Counted from the stretch's first letter, positions 41,754 through 51,080 are shown. The stretch is DNA of 64,000 nt from SB15 sp964639245 (GCA_964639245.1 CAZXCU010000014.1:1-64000); one strand, 5' to 3'. The notes: generated by a model not told the origin, from the letters alone. A program made the numbers and translations.

Positions 41754-43202
41754 TTGTCTGAATTTGCTGTAACCCCTCAATCAGAAGATTTTTCTAAGTG
41801 GTACAACGAAATTGTCTACCGTGCAGACCTGGCTGACCAATCGCCGGTGCGCGGTTGCATGATTATCAAACCCTATGGGTATGAGTTGTGGGAAGGCATC
41901 CGCGATGGGCTTGACCGTCGCTTCAAAGCCACAGGGCATAAAAATGCCTATTTCCCCCTGTTCATCCCCGAAAGTTTCATCAAAAAAGAAGCCGAACATG
42001 TCGAAGGATTCGCGCCGGAATTAGCGGTGGTCACTCATGCAGGTGGGAAAGAATTGGAAGAACCGTATATTGTTCGTCCCACTTCCGAAACCGTGATTGG
42101 CGAAGCCTTCAGCCGATGGATTCAATCCTACCGCGATTTGCCCTTGCTGATTAACCAGTGGGCGAACGTCGTGCGCTGGGAATTACGCACCCGTCCCTTT
42201 TTACGTACCAGCGAATTTTTGTGGCAAGAAGGCCATACTGCCCATGCGACTCAAGCCGATGCACAGGCGGAAACCTTGCAAATGTTGGATGTCTACGCCG
42301 ATTTTGCCATCAACGACGCAGCAATTCCGGTCATTAAAGGACGCAAAAGCAATCAGGAACGTTTCGCAGGCGCGGACAACAGTTACACCATTGAAGCCAT
42401 GATGGGCGATAAGCGGGCGTTACAATCCGGCACAAGCCACAATTTAGGCCAAAATTTCGCTAGAGCGTTTGAAATTACCTACACCGATGAAAACAACGAA
42501 CTCCAACACTGCTGGACAACCAGTTGGGGGGTCAGTACACGCATGGTTGGCGCGATTGTCATGACCCACGGCGACGACAAGGGCTTGCGTTTACCGCCCA
42601 ACCTCGCCCCCATTCAAGTGGTGCTGGTGCCGATTTATAAAAATGACACCGAAAAACCCCCTGTTTTAGCGGCTGCCAATCGGCTGTTCAGCGAATTGCG
42701 TCAGGCTGGAATCCGGATTCATATGGATGACCGCCCCAACCTCTCCCCCGGTTTTAAATACAATGACTGGGAAATGCGCGGTGTTCCCGTCCGCATTGAA
42801 GTCGGGCCAAAAGATGTGGAGAAAAACACGGTTGCCGTCGCACGCCGCGACATTCCCGGCAAAGAGGGTAAAAAATTCATCCCGCAAGAGGGGTTAGCCC
42901 AAGCCGTTCAGGAATTGCTAGCGGATATTCAAGCCTCGCTCCTCCAACAAGCCACGACTTTCCGCGATTCAAATATTCATGAGGTCGTCGGGGATTACGA
43001 GAAATTCCGTGAAATTTTGAAAGATGGCTGGGCGCAAACATGGTTCTGCGGTGGGGCGGACTGTGAAGCCCAAATCAAAGCCGATAATCAAGCGGTCAGT
43101 CGCTGTTTTCCGTTGGAACAGCCGCACCCGAATGAAAGCGGCGCGTGCATCAAATGTGGGCAACCCGCGCACGAAATGGCACTCTTTGCAAAAGCGTATT
43201 AA
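41754..43202 (+). CDS. proS: Prolyl-tRNA synthetase, archaeal/eukaryotic-like type with C-terminal zinc domain
   Basis: Class II aminoacyl-tRNA synthetase charging tRNA-Pro. The start is TTG 41754 with AGGAG 7 bases upstream (482 residues). Motif 1 is in MIIKPYGYELWEGI, motif 2 in NVVRWELRTRPFLRTSEFLWQEGHTAH, and motif 3 in MVGAIVMTHGDDKGLRLPP. The anticodon-binding domain follows (PIQVVLVPIYK). The C-terminal domain has Cys pairs in WFCGGADCE and CIKCGQPA, suited to bind zinc, and ends KAY with the family's terminal Tyr. There is no bacterial-type editing insert, which defines the short ProS type 3. Confidence 0.97.
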   Translation: MSEFAVTPQSEDFSKWYNEIVYRADLADQSPVRGCMIIKPYGYELWEGIRDGLDRRFKATGHKNAYFPLFIPESFIKKEAEHVEGFAPELAVVTHAGGKELEEPYIVRPTSETVIGEAFSRWIQSYRDLPLLINQWANVVRWELRTRPFLRTSEFLWQEGHTAHATQADAQAETLQMLDVYADFAINDAAIPVIKGRKSNQERFAGADNSYTIEAMMGDKRALQSGTSHNLGQNFARAFEITYTDENNELQHCWTTSWGVSTRMVGAIVMTHGDDKGLRLPPNLAPIQVVLVPIYKNDTEKPPVLAAANRLFSELRQAGIRIHMDDRPNLSPGFKYNDWEMRGVPVRIEVGPKDVEKNTVAVARRDIPGKEGKKFIPQEGLAQAVQELLADIQASLLQQATTFRDSNIHEVVGDYEKFREILKDGWAQTWFCGGADCEAQIKADNQAVSRCFPLEQPHPNESGACIKCGQPAHEMALFAKAY

Positions 43203-43217
43203 CCTAACTCGCGTGAC

Positions 43218-43243
43218 TCCCCTCTCCACCTGTGGGGAGGGGG
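43218..43243. repeat. GC-rich hairpin of the CCCTCCCC repeat family
   Basis: An imperfect stem pairs CTCCCCTCTCCAC with GTGGGGAGGGGG around a short loop, 16 bases after the proS stop and before the convergent GT39 gene. It resembles the hairpin at 44322-44345 and may also act as the terminator of proS. Confidence 0.55.
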
Positions 43244-43257
43244 CATCATCTCTCTAT

Positions 43258-45081
43258 CTACCACTCCCTATCCTCACCCCACGCAAACCACCCCCGCCGC
43301 GAGTATTTTTCCTCCTGCAAGCGGTTGGCTTCCTCAATCGAAACCGTCCCTAAATCCAACGGCAGTTTCGACCAGATATTGCCATGAATTTTTCCATCTT
43401 CGCTTTCAATCGTCCCCACCAGTTCAAACCCTTGCGATTCCGCATAGTCGTTCAAAACCGCATTTTTGCGCTGTTCGCAGGCGTGCGAGATGGCAAAATC
43501 CAGATTTTTAGAAATTTGCTGGCGGGTGTCATAGCCCGTCGGCATGACGAAAATCACATCCAAATTTTCCACTGTTTCAAGCCGGAGGTCGGTTACACAT
43601 TCGCCAAATTTCGGCGGTTGCTCAAACCCGATCTGCGTATAACTATTAAGCGGCAGATAGGCTTGTAGGGATTGAGTCGGGAAGAAAAAGCCGATTTTTT
43701 CCGCCCCGCCCCATTCCTCACCGTGTTCCTGAATCAAATATCCCACCGCCTGCGCCACATTTTGATTTTCCGGCAACGGACACAACAAGGGATAGGTGTA
43801 AATCCCAATCACATTCAGCACCACCAACCCAGCGCCAAACACCGTGCCAACCTGCGGACGAAAATCATAAACGGCGGTTATGCCTGACGCGCCTAAAATC
43901 AACATCGGGTGCATCATGCGGATAAAATTGGACGATGAATTGGAAACCGTGACGGTCAGCACCAGCCAGAAAATCACCCAGAACCAGCCGAAAATCAGTG
44001 CCGTCCGCCATGTCTTGTTTTTGAGCATCAACAGCGACAACAGTGCCGCCAGAATCAACGCGAGGCTGATATTCGGGTAAAAATACCAGTCTGTCAGGCG
44101 TTCGGGCAAAAAGCTAATTTCCCCTGTCCCACGTCCAAACATCCGCCCTAAATAATTGGCATCGTTCAAAAAATTAGCGCGGTCATGCAAATAAAATTTA
44201 AGCTCAACCAGTGCTTGAAATCCATAAAATCCAACCAGCCACAGTGCAGGCCACGCAATAAAAATTTTACCGAGTTCAGATAACAGTGTAGGGAAAAGGG
44301 CGCTGCGCCACCCCACCCTAACCCTCCCCAATGCGTTGGGGAGGGAATCAAAGGGAGGGGTAAAACCTGACGCGCCCGATTCCCGCATTGATTTCATTTT
44401 TTGCTGCCACACCCACAACCCGACCAGCATCACAATCGAAGCCAGTCCAATCACCCCTTCTGGTGTGCTGGAAACATACAACATCGTCGCAAAATAGGCC
44501 CAATGCCGTGTCCGATTGTGCCTATCCTGCAAAAACTTGAGCCAGAGTCCCGCCGCCAGTGCATAAAAAAACGGAAACGCCATATCTGCCACAAAAATTC
44601 GCGTCAGCACCACATGACCTAACAAAGTTGCTTGCATTGCCATCGCTGCCAACGCCGCTATATGCCGTCGGGTCAGTTGGTAAATAAAAAAATAGGTCGC
44701 CACCAGCGCGGGAAATGCCCACAGCGTACCCGGAAACCGATACCACCCCTCCGTCACAGGAAAATCGAACAGCGCCACAAATCCATAATAAGGCATTGTC
44801 CAGATCAAAATTTGACTGCGGGTGTAATCAAAGGGTGGGCCCATGCGCCCGTCCTCGATAAAAGGCACACCTGCCAGCGCTTCAAACCCCACCGCTTGAA
44901 TCACCCCATGGTCGGAGACTTTTTCCAGAAAATTGAAGGTCGCCACGAGGGACATCCACTCATCTTGGCTGCACATGACGCAGTTATCCAGCCGATACCA
45001 GCGCACAAATGCCCCGATAAGCAAAATGAGGATGAATGCTGTGTAATGAATCCGTTTGGAATTGAGGAGAAAATCTGGCAT
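43258..45081 (-). CDS. GT39/ArnT-like multi-pass membrane glycosyltransferase
   Basis: A 607-residue membrane protein with about ten hydrophobic segments. It begins RIHYTAFILILLIGAFVRWYRL, followed by the acidic loop SQDEWMSLVATFNF, where lipid-linked-sugar GTs (PMT/ArnT family) carry their catalytic Asp-Glu. Loops RFPGTLWAFPALVATYFFIY and TRIFVADMAFPFFYALAAGLWLKFL also fit the family. The C-terminal 180 residues form a soluble extracytoplasmic domain. About residues 240-264 (GFTPPFDSLPNALGRVRVGW) are encoded by a GC-rich dispersed repeat, in frame. The acceptor is unknown. Confidence 0.85.
   Translation of the reverse strand: MPDFLLNSKRIHYTAFILILLIGAFVRWYRLDNCVMCSQDEWMSLVATFNFLEKVSDHGVIQAVGFEALAGVPFIEDGRMGPPFDYTRSQILIWTMPYYGFVALFDFPVTEGWYRFPGTLWAFPALVATYFFIYQLTRRHIAALAAMAMQATLLGHVVLTRIFVADMAFPFFYALAAGLWLKFLQDRHNRTRHWAYFATMLYVSSTPEGVIGLASIVMLVGLWVWQQKMKSMRESGASGFTPPFDSLPNALGRVRVGWRSALFPTLLSELGKIFIAWPALWLVGFYGFQALVELKFYLHDRANFLNDANYLGRMFGRGTGEISFLPERLTDWYFYPNISLALILAALLSLLMLKNKTWRTALIFGWFWVIFWLVLTVTVSNSSSNFIRMMHPMLILGASGITAVYDFRPQVGTVFGAGLVVLNVIGIYTYPLLCPLPENQNVAQAVGYLIQEHGEEWGGAEKIGFFFPTQSLQAYLPLNSYTQIGFEQPPKFGECVTDLRLETVENLDVIFVMPTGYDTRQQISKNLDFAISHACEQRKNAVLNDYAESQGFELVGTIESEDGKIHGNIWSKLPLDLGTVSIEEANRLQEEKYSRRGWFAWGEDREW
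44290..44362. repeat. REP-like GC-rich palindromic repeat inside the GT39 coding sequence
   Basis: The core is a perfect 10-bp stem CCCTCCCCAA (44322-44331), loop TGCG, TTGGGGAGGG (44336-44345), flanked by CACCCCACCCTAACC and GGAATCAAAGGGAGGGG. The related hairpin at 43218-43243 shows it is a repeat family. The length keeps the reading frame open and places the insert in a loop between two membrane segments. Confidence 0.75.
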
Positions 45082-45185
45082 GGATACTCGGTTCTTCGTT
45101 TTTCATCATAAAAAAGACGACGTATATGAACTATCTTGACCCAATTTTGGCCTAGACTGGAACTATAAAACAGTGGAGAGCCAAG

Positions 45186-46214
45186 ATGAAAGTCCCATTT
45201 TATTTTGACCGCGCCTTAGCCTTAGAAGCGCGGGCTGCATTAATTGACATTTTGAGTGATTTAACTTTACCAATCGACCAAAATAAAAATCCTTCTTGCT
45301 TGGATGAAAATAGAGATGTGATTCCAGAATGTGCGAGAAACCTTGCAGTTGAAGTCTGTGCATCCCTAGACCCGATAAAATGTCTTGAAGAAAAATTCGG
45401 GGTAGTTATTAGAAGTTCCGAAAGTGAACCTAATTTACTTGATGATTTATCCTACACCGACTATCTCATCACAGAAATTTATGAAGCGGTTTTGCAATTT
45501 GCTGGTAGGTTGTTTTTAGAATGTCATAAACAGGGCAAGTGCCAATATGCTTCGCCAGCCGATATGTTTTACCAACTTTATTCTGAGGGGAGTCGCCAAG
45601 TTGACGATAGAATAGTTTTTGAAATTATCTCAGGCGGCACTGATGGGGCAGCTATGTATACCGAAAGCACAGGCAGAATCTATATCTACACAGGAGGAAA
45701 AGGAATGGGAGGGTACTCCCCGGGAGAAGGAGGAAATGTTGGCGAATACGCAAACCGAGATACTAAGTTTATCACCCGGTATTTAATAACCCATGAACTG
45801 TTTCATATCCTTTCTCAAAGGTCAGGCTTTGCGATTCACACTTTAAGCGACTCTTTTGGCGCACTTTTTGAACAGGTAGGCGCATCCATTGGAGATGTCG
45901 CATATCAATTCTACTTATCACAAGAAGGTTATAATGTAGACCAACCAATCGTGGTAGAAGGGTTAGGTGAAATTACACCTTTACCCGAAGGGCTAAATAA
46001 TTGGGGAACTCCTGATGAAAAGAGTGTAGAACTGCTAAATTTATGGTTATGGACAGGAGAAATAAAACCCAATATGTACGCAGATAGCGAAGGAAATTTA
46101 ATCACTGATGAGAATAACATACCTAGACCGCTTGGTTTCAAGGATGTAGATAATCTAATTATACAAGCTATAGAGGAGAATATTTCGACATGGTTACGTC
46201 AAGCAGATTATTAG
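45186..46214 (+). CDS. Hypothetical protein with HExxH zinc-metalloprotease-like motif
   Basis: A 342-residue protein, family not recognised. HELFH at 203-207 (RYLITHELFHILSQRSG) is a typical zincin metal site, with Glu229 (SFGALFEQVG) as a possible third ligand about 22 residues later. A glycine-rich stretch (GGKGMGGYSPGEGGNVGEY, 170-188) precedes it. The N-terminus has many Cys (38, 49, 58, 66, 113, 119) and no signal peptide. The GGAGAG Shine-Dalgarno is good. Its 3' end overlaps the next gene by 25 bases. Base composition is visibly AT-richer than the surroundings, suggesting transfer. Confidence 0.65.
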   Translation: MKVPFYFDRALALEARAALIDILSDLTLPIDQNKNPSCLDENRDVIPECARNLAVEVCASLDPIKCLEEKFGVVIRSSESEPNLLDDLSYTDYLITEIYEAVLQFAGRLFLECHKQGKCQYASPADMFYQLYSEGSRQVDDRIVFEIISGGTDGAAMYTESTGRIYIYTGGKGMGGYSPGEGGNVGEYANRDTKFITRYLITHELFHILSQRSGFAIHTLSDSFGALFEQVGASIGDVAYQFYLSQEGYNVDQPIVVEGLGEITPLPEGLNNWGTPDEKSVELLNLWLWTGEIKPNMYADSEGNLITDENNIPRPLGFKDVDNLIIQAIEENISTWLRQADY

Positions 46215-47077
46215 TAAAAAGGATGTTGCTGAATATTGCATTACTCGGAGGAGTCATTTTCCTATTCTCCTCACTTCTATATGCGGATATATCTCAAGTG
46301 AGTAGTCAAGAATCAGACACACAATTAGTACCTTTAGTTGCTTCATTGGAAGAATGGCAGGAAGTTTTAAAGCCAACCGAAGATTGCCCATTACCTTGTT
46401 GGTGGGGAATTTATCCCGGCATAACAACATTAGATGAAGCAAAAAGGATTATAGGGGAAACCTTAGAGGGGCAAACATGGCTTACTTGGGCATCAAATGA
46501 AGATTATGAGAGCATCGTGGCATTTCCAGAAAATCCCGTTGAGAATGGATGGGAGCTATCTAAAGCAGAAATATACAAACCTTTTGGCTTAATCATTCAA
46601 GGTGATGAGAACAACATGGTAGATATTATTCTGTTAGGTTTTAGCGATTCGTTATCCATAGAGCATCGGCAGGTTTGGAAATACTTTGAGCCAGTGAATC
46701 TAATTGATATCTATGATACACCAAGTTTAGTCCGAACAAGTTTGCACAGGATTTCAGGAGAATTGGTGGGAGTAGAGCTAATTCTTTACTGGGATGATAT
46801 TGATTTGGGTGTTGGTTATGACATTACGTTTAGTTACCAAGAGGGAACATCAGAGGTTGGAGGCCCCCTCTGTTTTAAAACCAACACCTTATCTTCATTA
46901 GGTGTTTATTTTCAAAATGCCAATAGCCCACGGCCTTTAGAGGATTTAGTCAGCGATACCAGAACTATTTCAACAAGGCCATTATCAGAAATCACTGAGT
47001 TAAGCGAAGAGGAATTTACCGCCGTCTTTGTTGAGAATGAAGGTTGTATACCTACAGATTTTCCAATTAAGGATTGA
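46190..47077 (+). CDS. Hypothetical membrane-anchored or secreted protein with CPLPCWWG motif
   Basis: A 295-residue protein with an N-terminal basic stretch and hydrophobic segment (MLLNIALLGGVIFLFSSLLY, from about residue 12), so it is exported or anchored. Near residue 66 it has CPLPCWWGIYPGITTLDEAK, a motif I recall in many uncharacterised Chloroflexota proteins, where the two Cys may form a disulfide. The rest is beta-rich. Start uncertain: ATG 46190 overlaps the HExxH gene by 25 bases, while ATG 46223 is an in-frame alternative. It is AT-rich like its neighbour. Function unknown. Confidence 0.65.
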   Translation: MVTSSRLLVKRMLLNIALLGGVIFLFSSLLYADISQVSSQESDTQLVPLVASLEEWQEVLKPTEDCPLPCWWGIYPGITTLDEAKRIIGETLEGQTWLTWASNEDYESIVAFPENPVENGWELSKAEIYKPFGLIIQGDENNMVDIILLGFSDSLSIEHRQVWKYFEPVNLIDIYDTPSLVRTSLHRISGELVGVELILYWDDIDLGVGYDITFSYQEGTSEVGGPLCFKTNTLSSLGVYFQNANSPRPLEDLVSDTRTISTRPLSEITELSEEEFTAVFVENEGCIPTDFPIKD

Positions 47078-47090
47078 AAAGGAGAGAGCA

Positions 47091-47870
47091 ATGTCAGTAG
47101 AAAATGTAACTAGCGACCCTTCATCTGGTGCGCTAGACCAAATCCACAGCAATGTCAGCAGTGCCATTGGCAGGCTGGATGCGGTTTTAGAGCAGGACGT
47201 TTCGTTAGCCCTCACTGAACAAATGGAAGAAATTTTCAGTGGTGAAGCGTTTCAACAAACAATCGCTAGCGCAGTTGCGGAGATGTTCGCAGCTAAAGGA
47301 AGTTCGCTGTTAGAAAACGCGATGATGAGCTACTTAAGTGGCGGTGAAGAAGGCGAAAGTCCACTTCATACGGCAATTGCGGCTTATTTTAACAAAGGCG
47401 AAAAAGATGAGACCAGCCCAATGGAAACTATTTTCGCCAGTTACTACAACAAATATCTCTATGGCGATGGTGAAGAGGTGGTTGGCATGATTCCTACTTA
47501 CAATCAGTTGGTAGAAGGCAGCGACACCATCATCGGCTTGAAACCCGCTTATCATATGATGGTTTATGGCAGTGGCGCGGAAGGCGAGACGGCTGGCATT
47601 TTGAGCATCGGCGAGCAAACAATTTCCACTATAGAAAAATCTGTGCATAGTGTGGGGGGTGTGGTCGAGCAAATTGAAAATGCAAAAGGAACAGCTTTGC
47701 AGCAAATTAAGACATCCACAGACCAAGCGCTTGTTCTCATTGAGCAGACAGCTGAGCGCATTATTCTGTCAAAAATAGATAAGATCGCTTCTATAGTGGC
47801 TGGTATGATAGGTGTGTCGCGCTTTTCTGGTGCAGATAACGCCTCAATTCATCGTCCCGCCCGTGATTAA
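47091..47870 (+). CDS. Hypothetical helical protein with internal repeats
   Basis: A 259-residue soluble protein of unknown family. ATG 47091 has AAGGAGAG directly upstream. Several related units of about 25-30 residues occur between residues 55 and 180, each with a short helix around an aromatic pair and an acidic Gly-rich turn (MMSYLSGGEEGES, IAAYFNKGEKDETS, FASYYNKYLYGDGEE, PAYHMMVYGSGAEGE). The C-terminal 80 residues look coiled-coil. It may pair with the two genes before it, being 13 bases downstream. Confidence 0.6.
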   Translation: MSVENVTSDPSSGALDQIHSNVSSAIGRLDAVLEQDVSLALTEQMEEIFSGEAFQQTIASAVAEMFAAKGSSLLENAMMSYLSGGEEGESPLHTAIAAYFNKGEKDETSPMETIFASYYNKYLYGDGEEVVGMIPTYNQLVEGSDTIIGLKPAYHMMVYGSGAEGETAGILSIGEQTISTIEKSVHSVGGVVEQIENAKGTALQQIKTSTDQALVLIEQTAERIILSKIDKIASIVAGMIGVSRFSGADNASIHRPARD

Positions 47871-47876
47871 GGTAAT

Positions 47877-47908
47877 AAAAATCCCCTCTGGACGCAAAGG
47901 GGATTTTT
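47877..47908. terminator. Bidirectional Rho-independent terminator
   Basis: Perfect stem AAAAATCCCCT (47877-47887) with AGGGGATTTTT (47898-47908). A-run and T-run on both sides let it serve the plus-strand gene and the convergent TIGR00266 gene. Confidence 0.88.
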
Positions 47909-47920
47909 GATAGCTCAAGG

Positions 47921-48601
<681 letters not shown>

Positions 48602-48621
48602 GAGTCTTTTCCCTCTATGCG

Positions 48622-49359
48622 TTAGATATTTTTGAGAATGTTGCCTGCAATATCACCCAAGACATTGCCACTGCCCCCCGACCCAGCGCCGGGAATGAGA
48701 GAGGCAATTTTATGGGCAAGGTTGCTGATGGGCATGGTTTGTAACCAGACTTTGCCGGGGCCAGTCAGCGTGGCAAGGAACAAGCCTTCCCCGCCGAATA
48801 ACATATTCGTGACTCCTTTAACCATTTGAATATCATAATCTACGGTGGGTTCGTACATAGCAATATGGCCGGTATCCACTTTGAGTTTTTGTCCCTGCCG
48901 CAGTTGATATTCCACCACGTCTCCGATAATTTCGGCAAACGCGATGCCCGGCCCGGTCAGTTTTTGGAGGATAAATCCCTCTCCCCCGAACAGACCCGCC
49001 CCCAGTTTTTTACGGAAATGGGTTGCCATGTCTACCGAATCTTCGGCACACATGAAGGCATCTTTTTGCACAATCATGGTGTGTCCGGCTTCCAATTGCA
49101 GCGGCATAATCCGCCCCATTGCTTCTGGTGCAAAGGCAATCGCCACATTATCCTGTTCGGCAGTGTACGTGGTTAAGAATAAACTTTCACCACTCAGCGC
49201 CCGCCCAATCATTTTGCCTAGACCACCGCGCCCACTGGTTTTCATGGCGATGCCTTCGGTCATCCACGCCATGCCACCGCTTTCTGTATAAACAGCTTCG
49301 CCTGCCTTGAGCTTAATTTGCAAGACAGGCATCATATCACCGCGAATCGCATATTCCAT
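48622..49359 (-). CDS. TIGR00266/AIM24-family protein, copy B
   Basis: A 245-residue paralogue of the downstream gene, with long identical blocks (for example VDYDIQMVKGVTNMLFGGEG and LSGESLFLTTYTA). It differs mainly at the C-terminus, which adds a Gly-rich stretch and LGDIAGNILKNI, a likely amphipathic helix that copy A lacks. The first gene of the pair, it has a spacer of about 90 bases to the divergent GNAT gene. A heteromer of A and B is plausible. Confidence 0.88.
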   Translation of the reverse strand: MEYAIRGDMMPVLQIKLKAGEAVYTESGGMAWMTEGIAMKTSGRGGLGKMIGRALSGESLFLTTYTAEQDNVAIAFAPEAMGRIMPLQLEAGHTMIVQKDAFMCAEDSVDMATHFRKKLGAGLFGGEGFILQKLTGPGIAFAEIIGDVVEYQLRQGQKLKVDTGHIAMYEPTVDYDIQMVKGVTNMLFGGEGLFLATLTGPGKVWLQTMPISNLAHKIASLIPGAGSGGSGNVLGDIAGNILKNI

Positions 49360-49448
49360 TGATGGTGTCCTTTTTTCGCAAAAGGTGTTTCTTCTGTTTG
49401 CATTGTAGCACAGGTAACGGTTTGGACTGATAAAAAGCGAGAAAAATC

Positions 49449-49991
49449 ATGTTTGCGCTAAGTATCGATGATGAACTCCATCTCAAAATGCTGGAAGTAG
49501 ATGAGGCCGAAAGGGTGTTCGTGTTGCTTCAGCAAAATCGGACGCACCTTGATAACTGGCTGCGTTGGTCGGGTCGCATACAAACCTTGCAAGATACACA
49601 AAATCTCATTGAGCGCTTTTTAGCAAAAACGAGCGCTGGCAATGGTTTTCATGCGGGTATCTGGTACAAAGGACAACTTGTCGGTGGGTTGGTGTGCCAT
49701 TTTATCAATCGGGAAAGCCGTAAATCGGAAATCGGCTATTGGTTAGCGGCGGATGCAACAGGCAAAGGATTGGCGACCCGTGCCAGTGCTGCGGTGATTG
49801 ATCACCTGTTTACTCAAGAAAATATGCACCGCATCGAGCTTCAAGCGGCGGTAGACAATGTTCGCAGCCGCGCCATTGCTGAACGATTGGGGTTTACGCT
49901 GGAAGGCATTAAACGGGACTCGGAATGGTTGACCAACCGTTTTGCTGACCATGCCCTGTATTCGCTGCTGGCGCATGAGTGGCACCGATAG
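49449..49991 (+). CDS. GNAT-family N-acetyltransferase (RimJ/RimL-like)
   Basis: A 180-residue acetyl-CoA-dependent transferase of the ribosomal-protein-serine acetyltransferase group (YdaF/RimL). Visible: LEVDEAERVFVLLQQNRTHLDNWLRW at the N-terminus, then GGLVCHFINRESRKSEIGYWLAADATGKG containing the acetyl-CoA pyrophosphate loop, and IELQAAVDNVRSRAIAERLGFTLEGIKR. The substrate may be a protein N-terminus or a small amine. No Shine-Dalgarno is obvious. Confidence 0.9.
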   Translation: MFALSIDDELHLKMLEVDEAERVFVLLQQNRTHLDNWLRWSGRIQTLQDTQNLIERFLAKTSAGNGFHAGIWYKGQLVGGLVCHFINRESRKSEIGYWLAADATGKGLATRASAAVIDHLFTQENMHRIELQAAVDNVRSRAIAERLGFTLEGIKRDSEWLTNRFADHALYSLLAHEWHR

Positions 49992-50001
49992 AACCAAGCC
50001 T

Positions 50002-50030
50002 CAGACAGTCTGCATCAAATTGCTTATTAT
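50002..50030 (+). promoter_or_regulatory. Promoter predicted to give a leaderless AraC-regulator mRNA
   Basis: CAGACA (50002-50007), 17-base spacer, TATTAT (50025-50030). The ATG at 50037 is exactly 7 bases after the -10, so the transcript should start on it; no Shine-Dalgarno is present. Confidence 0.5.
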
Positions 50031-50036
50031 AGAAAC

Positions 50037-50819
50037 ATGGCACACGAAAAGGCCAACTTCTGGCATGTGAATGATGTAGAATTGCTGCACGCCCATTATG
50101 TGACGCATAGTTTTGACCGCCACATTCACGAAGGCTACGCCATCGGGGTTGTTTTAGAAGGCGCAGAGGCCTTTTATTATCGCGGTGGGAATCATGTGGC
50201 AGAACGTGGGCAAATTATTGTGATTAACCCGTGTGAAATTCATACCGGGCAGGCGTTTCGGCTGGAATTGGGTTGGACATACCGCGTTTTTTACCCGTCG
50301 ATTGCGCTCATGCAGCAGTTCAACGGGCAGATCCCGTATTTTGGTGACCCCCTGATTCCTGACAAAGCTCTGGCCGAAATGCTCATCCGTGTTCACCAGC
50401 ATTTAGAAGTTTCTGATACCCAATTAGAGCGCGATTCTCAGCTGTATCTGGCGCTGGAAACACTGGTGAATACCCACGCCGTGAATCGTACCAGCCCGCG
50501 CCGATTTTCTCCCGAACTACAGACGATTCAGAAGGTTCGTGCTTATATCCGTGACCATTACACCCAGAATATTACGCTGAATGATCTGACCAATGTAGCG
50601 GGGTTGACTCCTTCGCATCTGGTGCGAGTGTTTCATCAGCACACCGGACTTCCACCGCATAAATATTTGATTCATGTGCGGATTGAACGAGCCAAAGAAC
50701 TCCTCAAAATGGGTGAAACCCTCGCGCAGGTTGCCTTTGCAACGGGGTTTACCGACCAGAGCCATTTTACCCGTCGCTTCAAAAAGGTGGTGGGGGTGAC
50801 ACCCGGTCAATATAGATAA
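50037..50819 (+). CDS. AraC-family transcriptional regulator
   Basis: A 260-residue regulator with an N-terminal cupin-like ligand-binding domain (HIHEGYAIGVVLEGAEAFYYRG, VINPCEIHTGQAF) and a C-terminal double-HTH domain (RAYIRDHYTQNITLNDLTNVAG in two parts, SPSHLVRVFHQ-like helix, RIERAKELLKMGETLAQVAFATGFTDQSHFTRRFKKVVGVTPGQYR region). This is the AraC_binding + HTH_18 architecture found in regulators of amino-acid or sugar metabolism. Target genes are not evident; the GNAT gene upstream is one candidate. Confidence 0.93.
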   Translation: MAHEKANFWHVNDVELLHAHYVTHSFDRHIHEGYAIGVVLEGAEAFYYRGGNHVAERGQIIVINPCEIHTGQAFRLELGWTYRVFYPSIALMQQFNGQIPYFGDPLIPDKALAEMLIRVHQHLEVSDTQLERDSQLYLALETLVNTHAVNRTSPRRFSPELQTIQKVRAYIRDHYTQNITLNDLTNVAGLTPSHLVRVFHQHTGLPPHKYLIHVRIERAKELLKMGETLAQVAFATGFTDQSHFTRRFKKVVGVTPGQYR

Positions 50820-50837
50820 TCGGGATGGCTTTAGGAG

Positions 50838-50877
50838 GGTGGCTTGCACACGCTTTGTCAGGCGGACGTGCCACCCC
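50838..50877. repeat. Inverted repeat in the spacer after the AraC gene
   Basis: GGGTGGC (50838-50844) pairs with GCCACCC (50871-50877) across a 26-base loop. It may end the araC-type transcript or be part of a dispersed repeat family. Confidence 0.5.
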
Positions 50878-50938
50878 TTCGTCTTTGAATACCGTTAAAA
50901 GTAAACCTACGTTAGAGACCGTCTGAATATTATCTAAC

Positions 50939-51004
50939 AGGGGCGGGAATCGGGGCATGTTTGCCTATTTTCGGGAACATGCAATGCCCCTTGCCCCCGC
51001 CCCT
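50939..51004. repeat. Long imperfect GC-rich inverted repeat
   Basis: The left arm AGGGGCGGG...CGGGGCATGTT (50939-50961) pairs with AACATGCAATGCCCC...CCCGCCCCT (50976-51004) with small bulges, forming a stem of about 20 pairs. GC-rich elements of this kind occur elsewhere in the window, so it is likely a miniature dispersed repeat. Confidence 0.6.
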
Positions 51005-51080
51005 ACAAGCTGTTTTTATCAAAATAATTTCGAGCTACCCCATGAAAAAAGTAACCTTCGCTTAATTTTTGGAAAAACAC

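Noticed and set aside
43384..45111. Several 65-160-codon plus-strand frames opposite the GT39 gene
   Set aside because: They lie opposite a membrane protein with clear hydrophobic segments and show no family motif.
47334..47726. 130-codon minus-strand frame inside the repeat-protein gene
   Set aside because: No Shine-Dalgarno or domain, and the plus-strand gene has a strong Shine-Dalgarno and terminator.
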